64,000 nucleotides of DNA from Scilla litardierei. Taxonomy: Eukaryota; Streptophyta; Magnoliopsida; Asparagales; Asparagaceae. Position numbers and translations under genes: made by a program. The stretch covers positions 14,766,214-14,830,213 of the forward strand of contig CM061138.1 in the NCBI GenBank assembly GCA_030789695.1. The letters are read 5' to 3'. Below, piece by piece: positions 43,401 through 52,406 of this stretch. Under the pieces are notes generated by a model. The model searched no databases, had not been told where the DNA came from, and was given only the letters and a program-made list of their open reading frames with translations. Every line of letters begins with the position of its first letter. The stretch's first letter is position 1.

Positions 43401-46165
43401 GGGATGTACCCCCTTACCGTGGGCCAGTGTGAAGCCATCTGAAGTGCGACGGGGCCCCAACGACCTGGTCCCAGGGCCGCCGGGCCCTGGCGGGTCCTGT
43501 TGGGCTCCCAGCGGCATTGCCGGTGGTCGGCAGGGCCCACAAGGGCCTGTCTCTGATTGGCGGGGGCCTGACGGCCCTGTGGTAGGGCTGTCGGGCCCTG
43601 CCGAGACTTCTGTTGGCCTGTGCAGCCCTGGGGGGAGCCCCGGGGCCCACACGGGTTGGGGGCTGCCATCGGGGGGCCGGCTAAGGGGGCCGGCCCCTGA
43701 AACTCTTCCTCCGCATCCGGATCGCTGTCGTTTAGATCAGTGAGCCATCCGTCTTCAAAATCCTTCGATATGCCGATTGATAGGACTGATACCAAATTGA
43801 TAGGACTCTAAGAAATCTGAAAATTTATTAATAGGTTATTTAGTACCGGCCCCCTATGGTTTCGCCGTATTTAGCAACACCCCCCTATGGTTTCAATTAT
43901 TAGTAAGACCCCCCGGTGTATCCAATTTGGACTCCCCCGCCCCCTCCAAACAACACCCCCCTATGGTTTCAATTATTAGTAAGACCCCCCCCCCCCCTAA
44001 TGTATCCAATTTGGACTCCCCCGCCCCCTCCAAACATGGAAAGGAGGGGCGGGGAGTCCAAATTGGATACATCAGGAGGTCTTACTAATAATTGAAACCA
44101 TAGGGAGGTGATACTAATTATGGAGAAAATACAGGGGGTCGGTACTAAATAACCCTTTATTAATAGAAAACTGAAAATAAAGAGATAAATTGATTACAAT
44201 TAAAGGATAATCTTCCTCCCAAGACGCCGATTGAATAGAACGGCTGCACTCTCCCATAGAACAAAGAGCTGTCTCTCTGATTTATCAAAACAATCAAAAT
44301 TCACATGTCCTACGCCGGCCGGTCCTACCCCTTTTATTCTAATTTAATTAATTGCATAATTGCACATCAACCCTCTAAAAGAATAAAATATAATAAAAGG
44401 CCCAAAAGTTGTGAATACATCACTGAGTCATACGGTTGGACCCGGCCCTCCTCTGGTGCGCCTGCGGCTATAAGTGATGAGCCCATCAGTAAGAGTTACT
44501 TGTGCATGCTAACACAAAATGCGGTTTTCGTATTTTTAAATTTTTTAAAGGATTATTGCACACATTTTAAAACCCCAAACCATATATATGGGTGAATCCT
44601 AAAAGTTCTATTGTTCCGTTGAATTTGCAACGATTAGATTAAAATTCAAATGGCTTTAGACTCACTTAATTTTTGACGTGTTGATCATCTGTGAGGTGTA
44701 CAACAATCCTAAAAAATTCAAAGTAATAATAAAAGAAACTCCTTTTTGGGCGTGCACAAGTAACTTACATGTAAACATCCACACGGTCATACTGCTATGC
44801 CCCCCGAATACTTGAAATATTGTAATATACTTCTTATATAGTGGTTCTATTGTTTTGTTGTTTTCATTAGGTGCCGACGCGGAGTTTGAGAAAGCACCAG
44901 TCTTCAAGGAGATTGACTTTGCTGTTCGAATTCGGAGCATGTCTTGGGTGGATTAGTTGTGGTTACTTTCATATGAATAATGATCTTTCATCATGTATCG
45001 AGACTGTACTTCTTGTGTTTAAATGAGAAAATTTTATATGAATATGTTGGTGCATTTCTGATTTTGGCTATATTTTTTCACTTGTAACTTGCAGGACCTG
45101 CTTTGCACGTGAACATTCGTCACGTTTTCGGAAACCAGGCGGGACAACTACTAACACCTAATTATATCATAGTGGTTACAAATTAGTTGTGTGTGTGAGA
45201 GGAATATGGATGTGTGCTGACAACACAAGAAAATTTCATGTGTTGTCAGTGATTTCAGGGGTTAAAACAATTTTTTAATTTTTTTGCAGTGAGTTCTACA
45301 ACTTGTTGCCTATCACCACACCAAATTTCATGTGAATTGAACACTTTTTGACCATTCATCCATCCATTTTAAAAACCGCTTAAAACCCGAATTTGTCAGT
45401 GCAATCTTTTTTTGCACTTTTTAAAATGGATGGATGTAGGGCCAAAAAGTGTTGGATTCACTTGAAATTTGGTGTTGTGACAACCAAGTTGTAAAACACA
45501 CTGCAAAAAATTAAAAAAATGTTTTAAGACCCCCAAAACGTTGTCAGCACAGGAAAGCTGAACCTGTGCTGACAGCATAGGCCCATATTCATATATATAT
45601 ATAGTAATATTTTGGTGCGAAAATAATGGTGCGAAAGTCTGTTTGAAAAGAATGGTGCCAAAGCCCATTTGAAAAGAATTTTATCTATTTTAAAAAAAAT
45701 TTACAATTTTTTTGATGTTTAATCTATACAATTATATACCACATGAAAAATAATGGGTGAACTCTAGGGGAATTTGAGCACCGATCCACCCATTACAAAA
45801 TTTAACGATTTCAAAACAACACAACTTTTTGTAACACCTTGATCGAAGGTCAAATCACATTATTTTTCAACCATTATTTTTAAGGGGTGTATAACAACAT
45901 GAAGTGAACGTGGAAAAATTTTTTGAAAAAAATAAAACCATTTTTGCACGGAAAAATTCCGTGCAAACTGTTCTCTTTGAAAATTTGTATATATATATAT
46001 ATATATGGATTAATGTAGAGCAGGTGTCACCTGATCCGATGGATCAGGTGCTAAGACACAAAAAAGGTGGGAAGTACAAGCCCATGTGGGGGCTTGTACT
46101 TCCCACCTTTTTTGTGTCTTAGCACCTGATCCATCGGATCAGGTGCCACCTTTTCTACATTAAAT

Positions 46166-46252
<87 letters not shown>

Positions 46253-47976
46253 GGATCATATGAATGAGAAAATATGGTGGAAAAAATTGGACTTTTTTAC
46301 TCCAACTAAAGCTATTTTCCTCTCCAAAATTTCTCGTTAATATATATTCAATATTTTTGGGGCAACTTGAAGAGTTTGTTTTTGATCAGCTCCCTCGAAG
46401 CTCGTACGCTTGAGGATACTAATAAAAAAGGGTTTGTAAAGTTATTGGCGGTCGGTGATATACCCTTTGGGGCAGCGACTATGCGCCTATTTTGAGTTCA
46501 GTAAATTCTTTTTAATTATTTTTATTCAATTATTATTTGATTAACTTGTTTTGGTTCTAAAATTTCCAACAGGATACATTGAATATTCAGTTATTCCGAT
46601 ATATTTAGAACCTATTTTGGTAATATGATCTATAAAATAATGACCTTTTGCAAAAGGCCATGACATACTTATCTGCAAAATATTTAAAGTAATATAATAG
46701 GGCATGCAACTGTAAGTACCAAACACAGATGAACATAGCATGCCACATAGAGCTGAGGTAGACATGACAAATTTTTGGTAGAGGTACATCTTACATTTCG
46801 TGGACAATCACCAAACATGGAAATTCCCACTCCATCTAGTTATAGCCAAACAAAAAATTTTGGTAACATAATTTCTTAATTTACTTCTATACACTTTTAT
46901 TTGGATACTTAAAATGTCTTTAATTCATTTTAACTCTTTAACTTTCAAGTTCTAGCTATTTATCATTTTCAGCTCCATGGCACATATGTAAGCACACACA
47001 CGCTCATATTTGACAACATGGAGATCATGATAAACAGTGGTGGCCATCCACACCACGTCTTTGAACTGATGGAGCAAAGAAATTTCCTGCTTGCCAATTT
47101 TTGATACCCATAAAAGTTAAAAAAAGCATGAATACTACAGCTGTACAGCACACAAGTTATCTGACCATTTAACATACCCAGGACACATACCTGAACCACC
47201 AGGCCAATAGCACTTCAAAAGCTCCTCAACACGCTGTGGTACAACATATGCTCGCTTTGATTCATTGAAGGGATGCCGGCATAGGATTCTTTCTCCTGCC
47301 TAGAGAAAAAAGGCCTTCAGCATCAATTTTTTCATGTAGACCACCAGGTGAATTGAAAGGTTCAAGCAAACAAATGGCATTTTATTCCAAAATTCTGAGA
47401 TCAGGTACATGAAACCATCTTTGCCCCATTTAACTGCTATAAGAACCACGTTCTCTGTTGTCCTAATATGTCCCAGTGAAGGGGGATTAAAACTGAATCC
47501 AGTTTCTTAGTTGTCATATAATTTTTCACATGAAATATGAAAAGTATTGTCACCGCCATCTGATAATGCTATTATTGTCTATATCGCCTTATTCTCTGAG
47601 ATAAGAGCATAATGCGAAGACAAAATCATAATACAACCTTTGGTGCTGGTTCATTTCCCCCCGTCATTATATCAACCAACGGGTAGCCCTCTCTTCCATA
47701 TAATCTGTAACATCGTTTTTTACATGGAATCGAGACCTAAAGAGAGAAAATAGAACATGTCAATGAAAATTAAGGAGAAAAAATAGAACAAGTCAATGAA
47801 AATTAAGAAAATAACACTCGTACGTTTCAAGGAGAGCTGACCTTGGTAACATCTTCAGAGAGTTTCATTCGAGGCTGATTATTTATTTCGACAAGTTTGA
47901 ACACACAACCAAGAGCAGCTTGAGCATAGCACGTAACAAGATATGTTCCAATTCCAAAGGCATCAACCTCGTGTCC
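37468..47976 (-). CDS. NAPRT: Nicotinate phosphoribosyltransferase, C-terminal part (last five exons)
   Basis: Exons on the - strand 47976-47842, 47736-47638, 47299-47191, 37732-37620 and 37545-37468 join in frame (177 codons plus stop). Key stretches are [92 protein letters not shown] and [19 protein letters not shown]. They match the C-terminal third of plant NAPRT (about 550 aa), which makes nicotinate mononucleotide from nicotinate and PRPP in NAD salvage. GIGT belongs to the phosphate-binding region. The N-terminal two thirds are not in the window: upstream of 47976 there is no further exon up to 64000. A 9.5-kb intron (37733-47190) holds a gypsy element. The donor after 37620 (AAG|GTCGGT) is weak and its intron is only 74 nt. 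Whether the gene is whole cannot be decided here. Confidence 0.9.
38561..38918 (-). repeat. 3' LTR of the gypsy element (358 bp)
   Basis: Ends TG...CA. It matches the other LTR along its full length except for the MITE there. Confidence 0.95.
39301..43353 (-). pseudogene. Gypsy gag-pol remnants
   Basis: Fragments in order on the - strand: an Arg/Gly-rich stretch (43353-43002); gag (42952-42602: [40 protein letters not shown]); the RT N-terminal part (41851-41222: [39 protein letters not shown]); the RT core (41285-40950: [31 protein letters not shown]); RNase H (40774-40055: [25 protein letters not shown]); integrase (40010-39825: [23 protein letters not shown]); and a post-integrase segment (39525-39301). 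The integrase wording resembles chromoviruses, but no chromodomain was seen. Each join is broken by stops or frameshifts. No usable protein. Confidence 0.88.
43798..44488 (-). repeat. 5' LTR of the gypsy element, enlarged by a MITE
   Basis: The same 358-bp LTR split after AAATTTATTAATA by the insertion 43834-44156 and resumed with GAAAACTGAAAATAAAG. Confidence 0.95.
43834..44156. mobile_element. MITE inserted in the gypsy LTR (323 bp, Mutator-like)
   Basis: The ends GGTTATTTAGTACCG and the reverse complement of CGGTACTAAATAACC form terminal inverted repeats. They are flanked by a 9-bp duplication TTATTAATA (43825-43833 and 44157-44165). A 9-bp duplication points to a Mutator-like origin. The interior holds two direct copies of CCCCCTATGGTTTCAATTATTAG plus GACTCCCCCGCCCCCTCC, and their inverted copy. 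The other LTR lacks the insert and so shows the empty site. Confidence 0.9.
44494..45201. other. NAPRT intron sequence with a possible orphan exon
   Basis: Around 44842-44956 a pyrimidine tract and AG (TTGTTTTCATTAG) precede a short open stretch, readable as [18 protein letters not shown] and ending in a stop. It could be a decayed 3' exon captured by a repeat, but the protein is not recognised. The segment at 45147-45195 resembles 38466-38507 on the other side of the gypsy element. Confidence 0.3.
45202..45590. mobile_element. Foldback MITE, ~390 bp
   Basis: Long imperfect arms: GAATATGG...GTGCTGAC at the left and GTCAGCAC...CCATATTC at the right. Inner arms share AATTTCATGTGAATTGAACAC with its inverse and CATCCATCCATTTTAAAA with TTTTAAAATGGATGGATG. 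The loop lies near 45390-45415. No coding content. Confidence 0.8.
46005..46169. mobile_element. Near-perfect palindromic MITE between TA runs
   Basis: Arms of about 79 bp (ATGGATTAATGTAGA..., CACCTGATCCGATGGATCAG, AAGACACAAAAAAGGTGGG) mirror each other with only a few mismatches around a loop of a few bases (about 46085-46090). Both ends abut TATATA runs, as expected for a TA-targeting element. Confidence 0.85.
46168..46249. repeat. (TA)n microsatellite, ~40 units
   Basis: An uninterrupted TA run directly after the palindromic MITE; a shorter one (about 45989-46006) lies at its other end. Confidence 0.95.
46250..47190 (-). other. NAPRT intron sequence
   Basis: AT-rich and non-coding. Short ORFs at 46541-46807 and 46969-47199 have no domain; the latter overlaps an exon in another frame. 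Confidence 0.5.
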
Positions 47977-48235
47977 CTGCGCAAGAAATTAGTTGCTCTA
48001 AAACTGAAGTGCTAGACATAATTTCACAGATGGGCATGCTTAAATGATGGGCACATGATGCCTGTATGATCCGAATTTCAAGATGATACCGGATCTTTTG
48101 GAAGACATGGGGCCAAAATTTGAAACCTCGGAATTGATACCAGTAAGGAACGAAGTTCTGTAGCATGTCTTAAATATCGGTAGTTTTTGATCAATCATAT
48201 TGGCTGCTTCTTTTTTAAAAAAATTAAAAATAAAA

Positions 48236-48468
48236 GGACAATTTTTGCAAATAGGCCAAATTAAAAAATTAATTTGAAAAATCGACCTATTTTTTTTATT
48301 TAGCAAAACCGACCTCTTTTGGTTTTGGGGCCAAAAAGAGGTCGGGTTGGATGCTTGGGCACGTGTGTGGCCTCGGCCGCATCTTCAGAGTGCGGCCGAG
48401 AGCCGCACTTTCAGAGTGCGGCGCTTGGCCGCACATGAAGAGTGTGGCCAAGGCCACACAAAGACAGA
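48236..48468 (+). repeat. Left terminal inverted repeat of the MULE
   Basis: The outer half is AT-rich. The inner half (about 48360-48465) is built of alternating GTGCGGCC / GGCCGCAC words that can form several hairpins. Confidence 0.95.
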
Positions 48469-48859
48469 GCCCATTTTGGCTGCTGCTGCTGCTTCCTCCT
48501 CTCTGTTTGCAATTGCAAATAGCTGCTGCTGCTCTTCTCAATTTTAGCAGATGCTTCCCCTCTTCTCAATTATTCTCACACTAATACTTCTCACAGCCAT
48601 AGCATATCACAAATATCACAAATAGTATATCACAACACATCACTTGGATATCCGAAAGTTCATATAAATCAAAACACACATCACATCGAATTCAAGCTCA
48701 AGTAACACATAAATCAAACATTGAATTCATCAACCATATTAGTTTCAATTTCAAAATACATATCACGTCGAATTCAACAAACTTACAAAAAACATGGCCC
48801 TAACACATCAATCATGGCCCTAACACAACAGAATCAGTAGAGTAACATCCACCATTGCA

Positions 48860-51471
48860 TCATGTGCGGGATCTGCCATGGCCTTTAGATGAAGATGCGC
48901 CGCGGCCTTGAGAAGAAGACGCGCCGCGTCCTTGAGATGAAGACGCGCCGCGTCCTTGAGATGAAGACGCGACGCGGCCTTGTGATGAAGACCTACAAGA
49001 TAAGCATAAATTAGAACATCATATATATATCCACAAGAAATATATGAATTGCAGAATAAACATACGCGTTTGATAGAGGAGGATTTCGGCAACGTGATTT
49101 GTAGTGCCCGAGTTGATGACAATTGCCACATCTATTCTGTCGGCTTCCTTCGCGCGGAATATCCATTGCCCCCTCGAATACGTGTAGATGTAGGCCGGCC
49201 TGGAGGTCTTCTTTTGTCGGGTGGAAGTAATTTGGGACCATCACAAGCCTTCCAATACCGCGCATCGGGTATGGGGTGAAATAAATGTTCATATGCAAGG
49301 TGATATCTGCTAACCTTATACCATGACGAACAGAATGTCATATATGCTATATTGGCACCATATTCTTGTCTGGACGTTGCGGCGATAACATGTGCACATG
49401 AGATGGTTGAAGCGAAGGAATATTGCAACATCTCCATTTCTCGTCCTGCAACTTAACCGTATAACAAGACCATCATTGTCAGTCACCTGCCACTCACAAT
49501 CACTAAACCTTGTGAGCATGAATGTTCGGGCCTCTTCCCTCCGTGCCCCTATAATGTCCATTGTTGTGGACACAAAATCTGTCGTCCACCCTTGCCCACT
49601 TAGTCTTCGACTGAAGAAATATCTATTTAACCTGTAAAATGTTTTTGCAATCAACGCTTGTATAAGTAGAGCCCTAGCACCTTTGAGCACCACATTAAAG
49701 CTCTCAGAACAATTTGTTGTCATGATACAATAGCGTTTCCCACGATCGGCATGCATCGCCCACATGCTTTCTTCTCCATGTAAATCTGCAGATATCCACG
49801 CATCTGCTTCAATGGACTTGTCTTTAATTTTGGCACGATAGGCATTGTATGTCAGCAAGTCTGATGCAATGCCAGCCATCCAGAAGTTTCCCTCCAAGGT
49901 ACGTGTTCGGAATCCTTTCGCCTTGTAATTTGCAATAATATGCCGCAGACAATACCTATGGTGATAATGTGCTGGCCATCCCTCTTCTAGTGCTCGTGGA
50001 ATTCCCTTCATTCTATCTGAAATGAAGGTAATTGTTCGTCCATGCGCACTTGGTATGTATTCATATATACATGCGAAAAACCACTTCCAATTTTCTTGGT
50101 TCTCAGATGACACAACCGCAAATGCCAAGGGAAACAGCCCACCATTTCCATCCACTCCGGTGGCCACAAGTAAACACCCACCATATTTCCCATACAAATG
50201 GGTACCATCAATACTTAGTATCAACCGACAATGCTTGAAACCCTTGATTGAAGGCCCAAATGCCCAGAAGACCCCTAAAAATTGTGCCACTCCTTCACTG
50301 ATAGTGTCATAAGTGATCTTGTATACTGTGCCTGGATTAGTCTCTGAAATGGCCTCTAAATACCGAGGTAGCCGATTATATGACTCCTCCCAATCTCCAA
50401 AAATCCTTTCTAACGCCTTCGATCTTGCCATCCATGCTTTGTAATATGAAATTCGGATCCGTAACAAGGTGGTTATGGCCTCTTGGATTTCTGCCGGTGT
50501 CAAATCTAACTTTCTCTTCACCATTGGCATAATCATGTTACAAATGAAAGATGTTGTGGCTTTTTGATGATCTGTATTTACGGTTGGATTATTGCAAGTA
50601 TGTTCCTCAACAACCCTTGAGAGCTTGAAATTCCCAATGCTACTCTTCCGCACTGCTGCATGGATACGCCACGAACAATTCCTACTAGCCTTATCTTGCG
50701 TTGCCGGATTGACCGCAGCATTTAGGGCGCATATCACGTTATAACTTGTCTTGTTTGTCTTGCTTGGCCTAAATGAAACATTATGCTTAATGCTTCACTC
50801 CGTTATTGCTTTAATCAAGGCAGCCTTTGTATCATAAATATCGCCGACATTGAACACCCCCCTAACGTTTTGAGGTCTAGGCTCTTCCACTCTCCTTTCA
50901 AGTGTATTACTCATAACTGTTGCATTTAGCCATTCCTCCTCTTCAACTTCATCTGGCAAAGCCTCCTCATCTTCCACAATTGTGTTAACGGCGACCGATT
51001 GTTGTATCCATGCTATATCATCTTCGTTTGGATCATCCGCATAAAGCATGCTATCCTCTCCGGCCCCGACATGCTCCTCGTCATCGCTCTTCTATTTCTT
51101 CATCAACATCTTCAGGTATGTATGCATCTTCAGGCATCGACTCCGGTACAAAAGGGCCTTCCATGTAAGTTGAGTGTTGATTTTCAATTCCCACTGCTTC
51201 CTCATTCAACCTATTACTGACATATGAACGGTTTAAAAATTTAGTTACTCTTTCCTTCCATTACTGGCCAGTTGCACACCAGATTCAACAAATAATCTTC
51301 CCGACAGATCTTCGTGATATTGTATATCCGATCTACTAGGTCGTTTTAGGTCGACCCACTTATCAGCTTCATCGATTTAGCTTTCCCTCCGACATACAGT
51401 GGTTCGTGATTTTCATTAATATATAATTCACCGGCAAAATAGCATATGACAAAAATTGAATCACTTGCCAT
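48860..51471 (-). pseudogene. MURA-type transposase of the MULE, disrupted
   Basis: The ATG at 51471 opens an N-terminal segment (MASDSIFVICYFAGELYINE) found in plant MULE transposases. An acidic linker and the MuDR N-terminal domain follow (51049-50660: GDIYDTKAALIKAI, SWRIHAAV, HTC). The catalytic MULE domain (50660-49700) has LILSIDGTHL, LLVATGVDGNGGLFPLAFAVV, TFISDRMKGIPRAL and YCLRHIIANY. A SWIM-type segment ends in CAHVIAAT. Then come LPPDKRRPPGRP, a CCHC knuckle (CGNCHQLGHYKSRC) and, after a small intron, a tail of SSSQGRGA repeats ending at 48860. It would cut and paste the element. Damage: stops in the N-terminal segment, TGA at 50795-50797, and frameshifts in the SWIM zone (about 49380) and before the knuckle (about 49170). 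Confidence 0.9.
48877..48995 (-). repeat. 24-bp tandem repeat encoding SSSQGRGA
   Basis: About five direct copies of a 24-bp unit (TTGAGATGAAGACGCGCCGC on +) in the transposase tail exon. In-frame length variation here would not break the protein. Confidence 0.9.
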
Positions 51472-52406
51472 TTCCAACAACCTGCACACACACACCATTA
51501 TAAATCCCCAAATCCCTAAATCATAACATAATGATGAACAAAAAACTTTGAATACCTATTAGGGGAGTCGAATCGTCACGGATCAGCTTTCGTATGGCAA
51601 AGGGTTTCGGATGGCAGCTGAGTTGAATCGAAACAAATCCCGCCGTCGCAAAAAAACAAACCCAGCAACAAACAGCAACAAAACAAGCCGCAAGAGAACG
51701 ACGACAATCTGTCGTTTAATGGCCGCATGTATCAGGTGCGGCCCGAGGCCGCACCTGGCACCTGCGGTCCCCGTGCGTATAAATCTGGCTGTGAATCAGA
51801 ATGTGTTAGAATGTGTTATGGAGTGTGATACGATACGTTTCACACTCCGGCCGACTTCAAACCGTGGCTGGCCGGAAGCAGTTGCTGTGATGGCGCTTGC
51901 GTGACGGGAACAACGTGGTCAAGCTATATGGAGAAAGATTGTTGACGGAATGGAGGTATTATGTCACTGGGTTGGGCTCCGCTCCAGTGGAGAATTTTCT
52001 CCTTCTGATCTCATCTACATGTCCTTTTGCTGCTTTGTTTGCCGCTTGAGCCGTTGTCTTCCTCCTGTAAGCTGTGGAGAAATCCCGCCGCTCAAACTAC
52101 CACCGAAGCAGCAAAAGGGCACGTAGGTGAGTTCGGGAGGAGAAAATTCTCCTCTAGAGCGCAGCCCAATCCCTTGACTGAGTACCTCCATCAAGCCCGA
52201 ACATAACCTTTCTCGTATGTATATGTGATGTATGAATATTGGGTGTATGAATGAATTCGTTGAATAAATATGGGGTGTATGAAAGATTTGTTTTGAAACC
52301 ATACATAACACATATAATATATATCAAATTCATTTGAGAAACCGTACATAACATAACAAATGTCTCAAATCCAGCAAATATACATAACAAATTTCAAAGA
52401 TACATA
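51472..52406 (-). other. Spacer between the two MULE genes, with a foldback
   Basis: 51720-51770 repeats the GGTGCGGCC / GGCCGCACC words of the terminal repeats. 51970-52173 is a foldback with ~65-bp arms (GGGCTCCGCTCCAGTGGAG ... CTCTAGAGCGCAGCCC). The + strand ORF 51611-51904 has no domain. The spacer probably contains the transposase promoter. Confidence 0.6.
51970..52173. repeat. Foldback sequence inside the MULE
   Basis: The arms share GGAGAATTTTCTCC and CCTTTTGCTGCTT with their reverse complements, around a ~60-bp loop. It may be a small MITE nested in the MULE. Confidence 0.8.

Larger units (their letters stand above)
38561..44488 (-). mobile_element. Ty3/gypsy retrotransposon in a NAPRT intron
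   Basis: LTRs at 38561-38918 and 43798-44488 (TGATAGGACT ... GAGCCCATCA) are flanked by the duplication GTAAG (38556-38560 and 44489-44493). A tRNA-Met-type primer site (TTTGGTATCAGTCC on the - strand, about 43784-43797) follows the 5' LTR, and TATGGGGAGTAG precedes the 3' LTR. Domain order on the - strand is gag, RT, RNase H, integrase, which is the gypsy order. The LTRs differ at roughly a tenth of sites and the coding region has many stops, so the insertion is old. The right LTR carries a 323-bp MITE. Confidence 0.95.

Noticed and set aside
43363..43795. Gly/Pro-rich ORFs on both strands near the gypsy primer site
   Set aside because: They overlap in several frames in the GC-rich leader/gag start of the element. 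No domain.
48040..48306. Next upstream NAPRT exon just left of the MULE
   Set aside because: The translated - strand sequence shows no similarity to the expected NAPRT segment and has no matching splice phase.
51611..51904. 97-codon basic ORF in the MULE as a third gene
   Set aside because: It lies antisense to the presumed transposase 5' region and overlaps GC palindromes related to the terminal repeats. No domain.
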